A stretch of 64,000 nt of DNA from Bradyrhizobium sp. Leo170 (lineage in GTDB: Bacteria; Pseudomonadota; Alphaproteobacteria; Rhizobiales; Xanthobacteraceae), in NCBI RefSeq assembly GCF_004296405.1, contig NZ_PSRR01000001.1, positions 40,711 to 104,710 of the forward strand, written 5' to 3'. Shown one piece after another: positions 8,987 to 19,037 of the stretch. Position numbers and translations under genes: made by a program. The notes under the pieces were generated by a model. The model had not been told where the DNA came from and ran no database searches. It saw only the letters and a list, made by a program, of their open reading frames with translations. Numbering within the stretch: position 1 is the first letter of the stretch; every line of letters starts with the position of its first letter.

Positions 8987-9982
8987 TTATGCGACTAGAT
9001 CAGACGCATGTCCGCGCGCATCGATGAGATGTACCCGCTCGATCCTCGCGGGCATAAGCAGTGACTGGATGCGCGGCTCCGCCATGAGGCTGAAGGCGGT
9101 GGACATTGCATCGGCGGCGGTCGCATCGGCGGAGACCGTGGTCACGCTGCGGTAGCGTCCGGCGCACCCGCCGCTCGACGGGTCGAACAGGTGGTTGAAG
9201 CGACCATCGGCATCGAAACAGAAGCCGTAGCCGCCCGATGTCGATACCGCCCGGTCGATGATCGGAATGACCGTCGCGGTGACGCCTACCGAATCTGGGT
9301 CGGCAATCCCGATTTCCCAAGGCTGTCCATCCGGACGCGGTCCGATGGCGCGGCTCTCGCCCATGTCGACGAGACTGCGCGCGATACCTTGCGCGCGCAG
9401 GAGGTCGACGATCTTGTCCGTGACATGGCCTTGCGCGATGCCGTTCAGGGTGATCGCAGCACCGCGCGGCATCGAAATGCGGTCGCGGCTGACGTGAAGC
9501 CGGTGGTAGCCCACATTTGCGAGGGCCGCCTGCACGTCGGCCAGGGCCGGGCCGTTGGGATCGGCGTGGGCGCGCGAGAAATGATCGGCATAGAGACGCC
9601 ACAGTGGCTGCACGGTTGGATCGAACGCCCCGTTCGTCGGCTCGGCATAACGCAAGGAGATTTCCAGGAGCTCGACGAGTTCTGCAGCAGGGTCGACCAG
9701 CACGCCCGTCCGGTTCAGCTCGACCAGGGCGGAGTCTTCTCGATAAAGGCTGAACAGCCGCTCGAGCCGTCGCGCTTCCGAGCAGGCTGCCGCGATCAGG
9801 CGTTCCGCTTCATGCGGGTGCTCGTGATGGATCTTCATGGTGGCGACGGCTCCGAGCATCGTGCCGCGCCAGGTGAGCAGGTTGGCGTCCGCCCTTGCTC
9901 CGCGTCCGAAAGGAACGAGGGAAAGGCCTGCCGCCGCGGCGGTGATGCAGATAAAGCGGCGGCGCGATAGCATCGCGGCCAT
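8987..9982 (-). CDS. nosX: NosX, ApbE-like FAD:protein FMN transferase
   Basis: Periplasmic flavin transferase that attaches FMN covalently to a threonine of NosR, 331 residues. The start is ATG 9982 (MAAMLSRRRFICITA), preceded by AGGAGAGG; the N-terminus has an RR pair and a hydrophobic stretch ending near ARA, consistent with Tat-type export. ApbE landmarks are visible in order: LTWRGTMLGAVATMKI, AITLNGIAQGHVTDKIVDLL, LVDMGESRAIG, FNHLFDPSSGG and TTVSADATAADAMSTAFSLM. It is the last gene of nosRZDFYLX, ten bases downstream of nosL. The NosR FMN domain that it should modify is encoded by the first gene of the cluster. Confidence 0.93.
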   Translation of the reverse strand: MAAMLSRRRFICITAAAAGLSLVPFGRGARADANLLTWRGTMLGAVATMKIHHEHPHEAERLIAAACSEARRLERLFSLYREDSALVELNRTGVLVDPAAELVELLEISLRYAEPTNGAFDPTVQPLWRLYADHFSRAHADPNGPALADVQAALANVGYHRLHVSRDRISMPRGAAITLNGIAQGHVTDKIVDLLRAQGIARSLVDMGESRAIGPRPDGQPWEIGIADPDSVGVTATVIPIIDRAVSTSGGYGFCFDADGRFNHLFDPSSGGCAGRYRSVTTVSADATAADAMSTAFSLMAEPRIQSLLMPARIERVHLIDARGHASDLVA

Positions 9983-9992
9983 GAACCTCTCC

Positions 9993-10544
9993 TCAATTCG
10001 TCGAGCTAGGCGCGGATGGTCTGTCGTCCGTCGACGCGCTGGACTCGTTCGATCCCAGCACGTAATCCCGCGGCACCTCCGTGAAACCAACGATCTGTCC
10101 GCCATTCTCGGCGACAAACTTCTCCGCGGCGGCCCGGTTCGAGAACGGCACAGCTTCGGCGCCGCCCATTCCGCCCTTGATGCGGCTGCCAATTACGAAC
10201 AGCGCCTTTCGCGCCTCCACCCAATTATCCGCGCCGGGCTTGTCCCAGCTCGGTGCCTTCGCCATGTCGGAGACGTAGATGGCTTGGATGTCCTTCGGTT
10301 CGTCCGGCAGCATCGTGAAGGCGATGGCATCGCGCGCCGAGGAGAACCAGACCGGTTCGATCAGGCCAGCGGTCAGGATCTGTCCCTTCGGCCCTGGGTG
10401 CTCGAGCGCGTTCATGCCGCAATAACGGCCGATCGCCTCCGCCGTCATCGCGTGCGGCAGCGGGAGCGCGGTCTGCTGTTTTTCGTTGCAGCCTGCGAGC
10501 AGGATCAGCGCGAGCAGTGTGTGGACAACAGCAATGCGCTTCAT
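9993..10544 (-). CDS. nosL: NosL, copper-binding lipoprotein for nitrous oxide reductase maturation
   Basis: A 183-residue outer-membrane-type lipoprotein. The signal peptide ends in LLAGC with lipidation Cys19. The mature part holds the CGM motif (Cys42, Met44) used by NosL proteins to bind Cu(I) for delivery to NosZ, and the later FSSARDAIAFTML, VSDMAKAPSW and GGAEAVPFSNRAAAEKFVAENGG blocks, the last seen here as EAVPFSNRAAAEKF, which are typical of the family. The start ATG 10544 overlaps the stop of nosY by ATGA, which fixes the N-terminus. Copper chaperone function is established for the family; here it is inferred from motif and position. Confidence 0.93.
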   Translation of the reverse strand: MKRIAVVHTLLALILLAGCNEKQQTALPLPHAMTAEAIGRYCGMNALEHPGPKGQILTAGLIEPVWFSSARDAIAFTMLPDEPKDIQAIYVSDMAKAPSWDKPGADNWVEARKALFVIGSRIKGGMGGAEAVPFSNRAAAEKFVAENGGQIVGFTEVPRDYVLGSNESSASTDDRPSAPSSTN

Positions 10545-11374
10545 AGCTCCCTCCGGGAGAACGACAGGCTTGCGGCTGTCAGTGGAATAAGTGTCCACAG
10601 CGCGAGCGCCGCCACGAGGACGCGGACCGACAACGTCGCGCTGCCGGCAAGCCCTGCCATGCCCGAGAATGCGCTGACATTGGCAAAGCCGGTCAAATTG
10701 AGGAGCCTGTAGATGTCGGTCGGATTGAGGAGGAGCAAGGTGTTGAGAACAGGGCCCGACATGTTCTGACCCTTGTCCAGGACCAGGAGGCCGAGCAACG
10801 CCATGTCGTAAACCAGCACGAGCAACAGCCACAGGCCGATACAGACGCCAGCAGCGGTGCCGCGGTCGCGCACCTGCGCGCTGACCCAGTAGCCGATTGC
10901 AATGAAGACCGCTCCCAGCAGTACGGAGGAAGCGATCATGGCGATGAATGCCTCCAGCCCCTCGCGATCCATATCACTGCCCGTTGCCAACAGGGCTGCG
11001 ACGGCAGCCCCATAGCCAAAGCAGGTCGCGAAGGCGAGCACGGCGAGATGTCCGCAGAATTTCCCGACCAGCACCTGCCAGCGGGCGACTGGGTAGCTCA
11101 GGAGCAGGAGCATGGTGCCACGTTCCATGTCGCCGACGATCGCATCGTGCGCGATCAGGAGCGCAATCAGCGGCACCAGGAAGATCGTAAGGCTCGAAAG
11201 GCTGACGATGATCACATCGAGCGGACGCGCGCCCACATTGCTGCCGCTTGGCGCACTGCCAAGGAAGGTCAGCGACAACGCCAGCGCCGCCAGCAGCAGC
11301 GTTGCGGCAAGCACCCAGCGGTTGCGCACGGCCTGGCGGATTTCTTTGGCCGTGATGGTGAGAATGGCATTCAT
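10541..11374 (-). CDS. nosY: NosY, membrane permease of the NosDFY copper-site assembly transporter
   Basis: A 277-residue polytopic inner-membrane protein (MNAILTITAKEIRQAVRNRW) with about six hydrophobic helices, including LVPLIALLIAHDAIVGDME and RGTMLLLLSYPVARWQVL, the signature of ABC-2-type permeases of the NosY branch. It forms the NosF2-Y2-D complex that supports maturation of the NosZ CuZ centre. Its ATG overlaps the restored stop of nosF by ATGA and its stop overlaps nosL in the same way, so nosF, nosY and nosL are tightly coupled. The frame is intact over the expected length. Confidence 0.93.
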   Translation of the reverse strand: MNAILTITAKEIRQAVRNRWVLAATLLLAALALSLTFLGSAPSGSNVGARPLDVIIVSLSSLTIFLVPLIALLIAHDAIVGDMERGTMLLLLSYPVARWQVLVGKFCGHLAVLAFATCFGYGAAVAALLATGSDMDREGLEAFIAMIASSVLLGAVFIAIGYWVSAQVRDRGTAAGVCIGLWLLLVLVYDMALLGLLVLDKGQNMSGPVLNTLLLLNPTDIYRLLNLTGFANVSAFSGMAGLAGSATLSVRVLVAALALWTLIPLTAASLSFSRREL

Positions 11375-12287
11375 CGCTTCCGCTCCGCCGATCGCAGGAA
11401 ATGCGCATAGAGTTCGTCGAGACTCGGCGACATCACGTCGATATCCTCGACCGAGGTATGGGCTGCAGTCACGCGCCGCAACAGATCGATCTTTTGCTCC
11501 GGTGCCGCATCGATCTCGATGACGTGGCCGTTGAGCCGCCGGTATGGCGCGGATGCGGGTAGCCAGGCGGGTACCTCGCCTTGAGCAAGGCCGGATATTT
11601 TGAGCCGGATCCGGTCGGCAGTTGCGCCAGCCGCCTCAGCTCATCGAGCGAGCCATCGGCGACCTTGACCCCGCGGTTCATGATGATCACGCGTCCCGCC
11701 CGTTCCTCGAGTTCGGTCAGCGCGTGCGAGCAGAGCAGAACCGTAGTGCCTTCGGCAGCAAGCCGCTGGATCGCTTCATAGAAGGTCTGGCGCAGTTCCG
11801 GATCGAGACCGGTGGTCGGTTCGTCGAGCAGCAGCAATTGCGGCCGTCCGATCAACGCTTGCGCCAGGCCGAGGCGCTGGCGCATGCCTTTCGAATAAGT
11901 GCCGACGCGCCGGTCGACGGCCGCACCGAGCCCGACGACATCAAGCAGTTGTTCCGCCTTTGCGATCGGCTCCTGCTTCAGCCGAGCATAGAAGCGCTGC
12001 GTCTCGCGTCCGGTTAGTGTGGCATCGAAGGAAACGTTTTCCGGCAGGTAGCCAAGCCGGCGCCGCGCCGAAAACTGACCTGCGGCGGGATCCTCGCCCA
12101 GAACCTGGATCGAGCCGTGCGTCGGGTGAACCAAGCCCAGCATCAGCTTCATCAGCGTGGTCTTGCCGGCACCGTTGTGACCGATCAAGGCGACCATTTC
12201 GCCTTGGCCGAGCTCGAACGAGGCGCCGGACACCGCATCGATCCGCCCATACCGCTTGCTGACGTCCGTTATTCGCACCGTGGTCAT
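11371..12287 (-). CDS. nosF: NosF, ABC transporter ATPase (frame disrupted near 11613-11615)
   Basis: Cytosolic ATPase of the NosDFY complex. From ATG 12287 (MTTVRITDVSKRYGRIDAVS) the Walker A is GHNGAGKT (36-43), the signature is YSKGMRQRLGLAQAL and Walker B is LLLLDEPTTGLDP. After DELRRLAQLP the frame changes: the uninterrupted reading runs out of family sequence and stops at 11469. One frame over, the expected tail appears (RIRLKISGLAQGEVPAW, then VIEIDAAPEQKIDLLRR, ending SLDELYAHFLRSAERKR) and stops at 11371-11373, overlapping nosY. One missing base, most simply a C in an ACC(C)GG tract at about 11613-11615, restores a 305-residue protein. Either a real mutation or a sequencing error. 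Confidence 0.9.
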
Positions 12288-13659
12288 GGCCGAATTCCTT
12301 CCGCAAGCTTGCGGCGCGCCGGCGGCGACATCAGCGGATGACTGTCGACGACGCCGCCGGGCAGCAGCGCGGGAAATTGTCCCTGCGCCCACCGGATCAC
12401 CTGCACGGCGGGACTGTTGATCAACACTTTTGCCGCAGGCGCGGTCCACAACACCCGGTCGATCAGGTCGTTGGGTCGATAAGCGGTATCGGCAATGCCG
12501 TCGCCGTTGAGATCGAAAGCGGGGTTGTCGCTCCAGTAATTTCCGCGCCCACCCCTCGACCAGTCGAGATGGCGGGTGCCGACATATTTGACCTGGTTGA
12601 CATTGTGGACGAACGCATTGTCGGTGATGGCGTTGCCTTCGGAACCTGCAGTAAAATGCACGCCGATTTCGCAGCCTTCGAACCAGTTGTTCTCGAGCCG
12701 GTTGTTGTTGGTGTTGTAGATGAATACGCATTTCTCCGGACCTAGGCGCGGAGCCTTGGTCTGGCTTGCCTGCGCGGCGGTGCCGGCTTCCGCTTGCGAA
12801 ACACCTTCTTCCGCGCGGCTGTCGGACGTCGCCCAGCGCTCGCCCGGCTGCAATCCGCCGATCACGGCATTCCCCAGGATTTTCGAACCATTCGTAGCGT
12901 TGAACAGCATGCCTCGATCCCGATCGCGCTCGGAAACATTGTCTCGAACCACGAGCCGGTTGGAGAACATGAATGCGTAGCCGATGGTATTCCCGGTCGA
13001 GACGTTGTTCGTGATCTCGCCGTCATTGGCGTACATGTAGTGGATCGCGAAGCGCAGGTTGCTGAAACGGTTGCCGCTGAAAAGATTGTTGCGGCTCGAG
13101 ATGACGAAGATGCCGTCGCGCCCGTAGCGGAATTCGTTGTCGATCACCTTGGCCCCGGGAGCATTCCACACCGACACGCCGTTGCCGGCCTCGCTGATGC
13201 GCGTCTGGTGCAAGCCGGTGATGTGGTTGTGGCGAACCACGGCATCGGGAGCCCCGTGCACATAGACGCCGAACAGATTGTCCTCGATGCGGTTGTCCTC
13301 GATGACGGCGTCGCGCGCGGATTGCTCGACAAAAATGCCGGAGTCCATCGTCTCGAGCGAGCGTCCGGACCCGCGCACTTCAATGCCGCGCACCACGGCG
13401 CCGGGGGCGGTGACCGTCACGACGCTGCCCTGGCGAGATCCCGCGACGACGGCTCCGGCTTCGCCGGCAAGCGTAATGCGGTGGGCGATCCGCAACGGTC
13501 CGCGATAGGTGCCGGCGGAGAGGCGCACTTCATCGCCATCCGCCGCCTGGTCGAGCACCGCCTGCAGGTCGCTCAGCTCCGGTGTAACCGCGAGCTGCGC
13601 TGCCGATGCGCGTGCGACAAGGCTGGCGGCGGCAAGTGCCGCCAGCCCGACCCCCCCAT
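12284..13659 (-). CDS. nosD: NosD, periplasmic copper-site assembly protein (start disturbed at a G7 tract)
   Basis: Periplasmic right-handed beta-helix (CASH repeat) protein of the NosDFY complex, about 458 residues. Repeats such as VIEDNRIEDNLFGVYVHGA, VRHNHITGLHQTRIS, RNNLFSGNRFSNLRFAIHY and NNRLENNWFEGCEIGVHF are typical, and the C-terminus has the GRGNYWSDNPAFDLNGDGIAD block, seen as GRGNYWSDNPAFDLNGDG. The stop overlaps nosF by ATGA. There is no good in-frame start: the natural ATG at 13659-13657 is one base out of frame, separated from the signal-peptide-like GLAALAAASLVARASA by a run of seven G. One more G would put it in frame. Otherwise translation would have to start inside nosZ (ATG 13768). 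Confidence 0.88.
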
Positions 13660-13679
13660 ATGGTGTGGCGCCCCCACCA

Positions 13680-15626
13680 TCACGCGTTTCGCGGGTGCAC
13701 CAACATGCGCCCGCGCATTTCCATGTGCATGGCGTGGCAGAACCAAGTGCAGAAGTACCAATAGACACCCGGCTTGTCGGCGACGAAGGTCACCGACGAC
13801 GTCTGCTGCGAGTCGATCTCCATGTTGATGCCATAGTTGACGATGCAGAACCCATGGGTGAGGTCCTCGACGTCGTCGATGTTGGTGATATAGACGGTCA
13901 CCTCGTCGCCCTGATTGACCTCGAACTTGTCCAGCGCGAAGGCGGGCGCGGCGGAATACATGTAGACGCGTACCTTGTTGCCGTCGCGGACGACTTTGGC
14001 GTCGCTTTCGAGCTTGACGCCGTCGGCAGCCGCCTGCTTGCGCGCTTCCTCGAAGAACGGATCGTCGCGCTTCCAGATGCTGAGAACGCGGCCTTCCAGC
14101 TTCGAACGGTGCACGATCACGGCATCATGGGGTTCGGCGAAGCTCGGACCGTCATGGACGAGGCGCATGCGGTCGCCCGAGATGTCGATGAGCTGATCGT
14201 TCTCCGGCTTGAGCGGACCGACATTGAGGAAGCGATCCTTGGAGAACTTGTTCAGCGACAGCAGCCATTTGCCGTCAGCTTCCTTGGTCTCGCCCATCGA
14301 GGCATGGTTGTGACCTGGCTGATAGTGGACGTCGAGCTTCTGGATGATCGGGTTGACCTTCTCGCCCTTGAACGCTCGCTTGGCTTGATCGATGTTCCAC
14401 TTGCACACCTGGCTGTCGAGAAACAGGGTCGTGTAGGCGTTGCCTCTGCCGTCGAAGGCCGTATGCAGCGGGCCGAGTCCGAGCTCGGGCTCGGCGACCA
14501 CGACATCGCGCGGCTTGATCTTGTCATCGAATAGCTGGTCGAGCAGGCGAACGTCGAGGACGGTCACCGTCGGAGCCAGCTTGCCGTTGGCGACGACATG
14601 AATCCCGTCAGGTGCGGTGTTCAATCCGTGCGGGCTGTTGGAGACAGGAATGTAGCGCGTGTAAGGCGAACCATGCCGCCCGTCGATCACGGGCACACCG
14701 TTCATCTCCTTGTAGTCGCCTTTCTTGACCGCCTCCTCGATTCGCTTGATGTTGAAGACAGTGACCCAGTCTTGCTCGCTTGCGGTCATTTCGGCGAGCG
14801 TCACGCCTTTCTCGGAGTTGTAGCAGGTCGCGAACGCATATTTGCCCTGGTAGTCGCAGTCGGTATTGTCGAGGTTGCCGTCGACCATCACCTGCCAGGC
14901 GACCTTCATGGTGTCGCCGTCGACGGCGGAGAAGATCGACCAGTATTTGCTCTTGTCGTCCAGCACCTTGCCATCGTTTGGCAGCGGCACCTCGTATTCG
15001 CCGTTGCAGAAAAGATATCCGGTGCGCGGATATTTCTGCGGGCGCATGCCGTGGATCGTGTACTGGTTGGGAAGCTCGATGATCTTGTCGCACTTCATGA
15101 TGTCGGTGCGAATGCGGGCGAGGCGGGTATTTGCCTTGTCGTTGATGAAGACGTAGCGCCCGTCATAGGTTCCGTCCGTGAACGACATATGCGGATGGTG
15201 GCAGTCGCCGTTCGTCCAGATGCCGAGGTGGCTCTTCAGCCGCTCGCGGGTCTCCGGCAGCAGGCCCTCCGTCATGATCTTGCGGCTCTCATTGGTCTGG
15301 CCCCAGCCAGTCGCGCTGCAACGGTTGAATACCGGAATGCGCATCAACTCGCGCATCGAAGGCATACCAACGATGCGGACTTCGCCGGTCTGGCCGCTGG
15401 AGAAGAAGACGTAGTATTCGTCGAGTTCGCCGGGCGCGATCTCCGACTTCAGGCCACCGGCACGCGCCGGCGCCGCCTTGGTCTGTGCCGCGGCCGGCTC
15501 TGGCGCAAGACCTTTGCCGAGGCTCAGTCCACCCGCGATGCCGGCGGCGCCGATCGCTGCTGTTCCCACGATCTGACGACGGCTGATCGTCGTCGACTTG
15601 TCGTCGTCATGTTTCTCACTTGCCAT
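13680..15626 (-). CDS. nosZ: NosZ, nitrous oxide reductase (clade I, Tat-exported)
   Basis: Periplasmic multicopper enzyme reducing N2O to N2, 648 residues. The N-terminus carries a twin-arginine signal (SRRQIVG, Arg16-Arg17) followed by a hydrophobic stretch and AAA, which places it in clade I. The beta-propeller histidine block [13 protein letters not shown] needed for the CuZ cluster is present, and the C-terminal cupredoxin domain ends with the CuA motif [12 protein letters not shown] (Cys626, Cys630, His634, Met637). Length and both copper sites are complete, so the catalytic subunit looks functional. Its ATG lies 8 bases inside the nosR stop region, so translation is coupled to nosR. 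Confidence 0.97.
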   Translation of the reverse strand: MASEKHDDDKSTTISRRQIVGTAAIGAAGIAGGLSLGKGLAPEPAAAQTKAAPARAGGLKSEIAPGELDEYYVFFSSGQTGEVRIVGMPSMRELMRIPVFNRCSATGWGQTNESRKIMTEGLLPETRERLKSHLGIWTNGDCHHPHMSFTDGTYDGRYVFINDKANTRLARIRTDIMKCDKIIELPNQYTIHGMRPQKYPRTGYLFCNGEYEVPLPNDGKVLDDKSKYWSIFSAVDGDTMKVAWQVMVDGNLDNTDCDYQGKYAFATCYNSEKGVTLAEMTASEQDWVTVFNIKRIEEAVKKGDYKEMNGVPVIDGRHGSPYTRYIPVSNSPHGLNTAPDGIHVVANGKLAPTVTVLDVRLLDQLFDDKIKPRDVVVAEPELGLGPLHTAFDGRGNAYTTLFLDSQVCKWNIDQAKRAFKGEKVNPIIQKLDVHYQPGHNHASMGETKEADGKWLLSLNKFSKDRFLNVGPLKPENDQLIDISGDRMRLVHDGPSFAEPHDAVIVHRSKLEGRVLSIWKRDDPFFEEARKQAAADGVKLESDAKVVRDGNKVRVYMYSAAPAFALDKFEVNQGDEVTVYITNIDDVEDLTHGFCIVNYGINMEIDSQQTSSVTFVADKPGVYWYFCTWFCHAMHMEMRGRMLVHPRNA

Positions 15627-17988
15627 GTTCGTCTCCTTTGTCTGAACGGCTGGTTAGAGCTTGTGATTGCGCGGTGGCGAGCACCGGCACCGGCTTGCCG
15701 GCGTGCGTGATGGCCGTCTTCGGTCCGCTTCCGCCGGCACGCATCGAGGACGACGACATGGCCTGGAACTTCTCACGCTTGAGCCGCACCTGGATCATGT
15801 GCGGGCAGCGCTGGTCGTCGTAGTAGAGCTCCTGGCAGTGCATGCAGTAGATGCACTCGTTGACGTTGATGTGCCCCTCGGGATGGATCGACTGCACCGG
15901 ACATTCCTTGGCGCAGCGCTGACAGGGCGAGCCGCACTCCTTCCAGCGGCGCAGCCATTCGAAGGTCCGGACGCGGCCGGGGATCGCCAGTGCGGCGCCG
16001 AGCGCGCAGAGGTAGCGGCAGAAGAAGCGCTCGATGAAAAGGCCGATGAAGAGCAGGCCGCCCGCATAGGCGACGAACGGCCAGCTACGGGCGAATTTCA
16101 GGATGATCGCGGTCTTGAACGGTTCGACTTCCGCGAAGGTCTCGGCAAGCGCAACCGAGTAGAGCGACAGACCGAACAGGGCGAGGAAGATGATGTATTT
16201 GATCGGCCAGAGACGCTCGTGAAGACCCCAGGGCACCGTGATCTGCGGCACCTTGAGCCATTTCGCGACCGTATTGGTCAGCTCCTGCAGCGCGCCGAAC
16301 GGGCACAGCCATCCGCAGAACGGACCGCGTCCCCAGAACAGAAGTCCGGCAGCGATTGCCGACCAGAGCACGAAGATCAGCGGCGCGGCAAGAAAGAACT
16401 CCCAGTGAAAGCCGGTCACCAGCGCGTTCGTGAAGGTCACGACGTTGACGACGGAGAGCTGGGCGTTGGCGTACCAGCCAAGCCAGATCAGCACGAAGGC
16501 GAGATAGCCCCGGCGAACCCAGGTATAGAGCGTCGGCCGTCGCACCAGGATGTTCTGAAAGAAGAAGATGGCGGTCAGTACGATCAGAGCTATCGCCGTG
16601 ATCGCGATAGAGGCCGGCTGCGAGCGCCAGATCCGCGTCCATAGCGGCTCTTCGCCGTCCTCCGCTGGCAGGGACACCTGTGCGCCCGGAGCGGAGGTTT
16701 GCGTCGCCGGCGTGCCGGACGGCACCGTCACCGGACGTTGCTCGGACCGCAGGTAGCGATCGGGCAGATTGTAGTCGAGGTCGAAGGTGAGAAACGCCTT
16801 GTCGCGGCTGCCGACGTTTCTTTGCACGAGCAACTGCAATTCCCAGGGCCGCGTCGGGTCGAGCGTGAATTCGGGCGGCGTGACGAACAATGCGATTTCG
16901 TGGAAGTCCGGCGCGCCGTCGGCGGCAAGCGCGCCCAGGCGCGTATGATTCCGGTCGCGGAAGCGGGTGCTGGAGCCTTCCTGAAGGATTTCGACGCGGT
17001 CGAAAATGCCGCCGCGCACATAGGCAGAGCCCTTGAAGGAATAGATGCCGTCGCCAGCGATCATGATCGCCTGCTGTCCCGGCTGCAGGCGCTCCTTCAG
17101 CCGCTCATAGCCCTCGTCGCCGAGCAGGCTGCGGCCGATCGTCTCGGCGCTGGCAAGCGTAACAGAGAGGTCGATGAAGGTATCGCCTGGCTCGCCCGCT
17201 TCAGGGTTCTGTGCGGCGGCCGTGTTTCCCGATTTCGCGAATGCATCATTGACCTCGCCGATCGTCAGGTGCAGCCGCCGCACCGAGCCGTCGCCGACAA
17301 GGCTGGCCCAGTTACGAATCTCGCTCTTTCCGAGGTCAAGCGTCTTGGTGACCGGCGGCAACGCCGCCGCGACGCTCCCGCCGCCAATTCGTCCGGTTCG
17401 AATCAGCCGTACCGCGGAGCGTACGATGCTGTCGCTCATGACCAGCACGGTCACGGTCGCGCCACTGATGATGTCGACCTGCGGCGGCCGTTCCGCACCT
17501 CGCGCGATCGGCCTCATATCCTTGCCAATCAAGCTGTTTACGGCGGCGACGATACGCGGCTCCGGAATTCCGATCAGGACGATCGGCTCCTTGTGGTCGA
17601 TGAGCTTCAGGCCCCTGACGATGCCGTCGGAATCGATGCCGACCAGGATGTGGATCGGCTTGCCCGAGTAGCCGACCGAATTGGCGAAATCCGAGTTGAG
17701 ATAGACAAAGCCCTGCAGTTGGTCGCCGCGATAGACGGGAACAATCGGCGGGTCGCCCTGCGGCGGACCGAAGCGATCCGCACCTGTGAAGAAGTCGCTG
17801 GGTTGGGCTTTTGGCAGATAGGTGGCGAGATCGCTCGCAGCCAGGGCCGCGCGTGTCCAGAAGATGATGCCAACGGCGACAATCACGGCCAGCGCGAATG
17901 CGACCGCTCGTCGGCGGCCATGACACGCTGAACTGGGACAAGGGGGCGTCGGCGCTAACAACCCTAAAGGGATCACCGATCCAACCAC
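15616..17988 (-). CDS. nosR: NosR, membrane flavo-iron-sulfur protein for N2O reduction
   Basis: A 790-residue protein required for nos expression and electron supply to NosZ. Order of parts: N-terminal membrane anchor, a periplasmic FMN-binding domain with the SGATVTV flavinylation site (the threonine modified by NosX), transmembrane helices, then cytosolic iron-sulfur motifs CQRCAKECP and CIYCMHCQ. The first membrane-side motif is CGWLCP; the second reads CRYLCALG, with alanine where the CxxxCP form has proline. The exact start is unclear: GTG 17988 (VVGSVIPLG) or GTG 17976, with no ATG in frame nearby. An FNR/FixK-like box lies about 56 bases upstream of 17988. First gene of nosRZDFYLX. 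Confidence 0.95.
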   Translation of the reverse strand: MVGSVIPLGLLAPTPPCPSSACHGRRRAVAFALAVIVAVGIIFWTRAALAASDLATYLPKAQPSDFFTGADRFGPPQGDPPIVPVYRGDQLQGFVYLNSDFANSVGYSGKPIHILVGIDSDGIVRGLKLIDHKEPIVLIGIPEPRIVAAVNSLIGKDMRPIARGAERPPQVDIISGATVTVLVMSDSIVRSAVRLIRTGRIGGGSVAAALPPVTKTLDLGKSEIRNWASLVGDGSVRRLHLTIGEVNDAFAKSGNTAAAQNPEAGEPGDTFIDLSVTLASAETIGRSLLGDEGYERLKERLQPGQQAIMIAGDGIYSFKGSAYVRGGIFDRVEILQEGSSTRFRDRNHTRLGALAADGAPDFHEIALFVTPPEFTLDPTRPWELQLLVQRNVGSRDKAFLTFDLDYNLPDRYLRSEQRPVTVPSGTPATQTSAPGAQVSLPAEDGEEPLWTRIWRSQPASIAITAIALIVLTAIFFFQNILVRRPTLYTWVRRGYLAFVLIWLGWYANAQLSVVNVVTFTNALVTGFHWEFFLAAPLIFVLWSAIAAGLLFWGRGPFCGWLCPFGALQELTNTVAKWLKVPQITVPWGLHERLWPIKYIIFLALFGLSLYSVALAETFAEVEPFKTAIILKFARSWPFVAYAGGLLFIGLFIERFFCRYLCALGAALAIPGRVRTFEWLRRWKECGSPCQRCAKECPVQSIHPEGHINVNECIYCMHCQELYYDDQRCPHMIQVRLKREKFQAMSSSSMRAGGSGPKTAITHAGKPVPVLATAQSQALTSRSDKGDEHGK

Positions 17989-18043
17989 CGAAAGTTGACT
18001 CCTGTTCAGACCGGCTGTCTAGTCGTAACCGGGACACGCGAGT

Positions 18044-18057
18044 TTGTTCTGGATCAA
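18044..18057. promoter_or_regulatory. FNR/FixK/NnrR-type binding site between nosR and the divergent ferritin-like gene
   Basis: TTGTTCTGGATCAA matches the dyad TTGAT-N4-ATCAA at nine of ten half-site positions, the left half reading TTGTT. Its centre is about 62 bases from the nosR start and 28 bases from the ferritin-like gene start. Activation at the usual -41.5 position would put the nosR start of transcription near 18009, giving a short leader, so nosR is the natural target. For the rightward gene the site is too close to the start codon for class II activation and could instead repress. CRP/FNR family control of nos clusters is well established. Confidence 0.6.
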
Positions 18058-18078
18058 ACACAGCTATGCAGGTGGCTC

Positions 18079-18969
18079 ATGCTGCTAACGCGAGCATTGC
18101 TTTTGAAAGACGAACCGGCGGGAACCTTGCAGTCGCTGCATGAGCTGTTTGCGCTTGCCAATGCGATGGAGAAGGAGGCCGCGGATCGCTATTCGGAGCT
18201 TGCCGAAGAGATGCGGGCGCAGGACAGAAATGATCTTGCGGCAGTTTTCGTGCAGCTTGCGGCCGCCGAGCGCGAGCATGTCGATAGTGTGACACGTTGG
18301 TCGCTGTCGCGCTGTGGCAAGGCGCCTGATCCGGCACTGGTGCGCTGGGATGCACCGGAGACTTTCGATGCCGAGACCATGGCCGAGATCAAGGCGTCGC
18401 AGCTGACGACACCTTATCGTGCCCTGGCGATGGCGGTGCGCAATGAAGAGCGCGCGTTTGCCTTCTGGTCCTATGTCGCGGCGTTCGCCGCCGATTCCGA
18501 GATCAGGAAGGCCGCCGAAGCCATGGCACGGGAGGAGCTTGCGCATGTGGCGACCCTGCGCAAGGAGCGGCGGAGCGCCTATCACCTTGAGCACAAGGAG
18601 CGCGCGGGTGAGGGGGCCGCTGACGCGGCAGCGCCGGTGGATGCCGGCGCGCTGGAATCTCGTCTGGCCGTGCGGCTCGCGGAGCTCGAGGCGCGCGTCC
18701 TGGGACGTTCGCAGAGCCGAGCTCATGAGCTTTGCGAAGAGGCCGAACTGATGTCGACCCGAGCCGCCGGATTCGAATCGTTTGCTGCGGCGTTGCAGGA
18801 AGCCGATGCCCAAACCATCGCCGAGGCTCTGACCGACGCCTATCTCGACGGTGCCGAACGCTCGGACGATCCGGCGCGTGTCGAGCTTCTGCAGACGCTG
18901 GCGGAGCGTGCCATCGCGCGGCTTGCCTGGCTGCGCAGCCTGGAGCCCTTTGTTAGGGCGAAAGCGTGA
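18079..18969 (+). CDS. Ferritin-like / rubrerythrin-type di-iron protein with C-terminal helical extension
   Basis: A 296-residue cytosolic protein. The first 150 residues form a four-helix ferritin-like domain: ANAMEKEAADRYSELAEEM and LAAAEREHVDSVTRW carry the first Glu and ExxH ligands, and AMAVRNEERAFAFWSY with MAREELAHVATLRKERR the second pair. The remaining part is Ala/Glu/Leu-rich helix without recognised motifs. No C-terminal rubredoxin cysteines are present. The start was set at ATG 18079 (MLLTRALLLKDE) behind AGGTGG; the frame is open further upstream but that part contains the FNR-like box. It diverges from nosR, suggesting a low-oxygen or oxidative-stress role. Confidence 0.8.
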   Translation: MLLTRALLLKDEPAGTLQSLHELFALANAMEKEAADRYSELAEEMRAQDRNDLAAVFVQLAAAEREHVDSVTRWSLSRCGKAPDPALVRWDAPETFDAETMAEIKASQLTTPYRALAMAVRNEERAFAFWSYVAAFAADSEIRKAAEAMAREELAHVATLRKERRSAYHLEHKERAGEGAADAAAPVDAGALESRLAVRLAELEARVLGRSQSRAHELCEEAELMSTRAAGFESFAAALQEADAQTIAEALTDAYLDGAERSDDPARVELLQTLAERAIARLAWLRSLEPFVRAKA

Positions 18970-19037
18970 TGAGCTTGGGACTCATCATATCGCGCTTGCA
19001 TCACACAATTTCCGCCCCTTCAGGCACATGACCTTGG

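Noticed and set aside
11469..11612. C-terminal extension of the uninterrupted nosF frame
   Set aside because: YPPGYPHPRHTGG-like sequence has no relation to NosF, and the neighbouring frame shows the expected tail.
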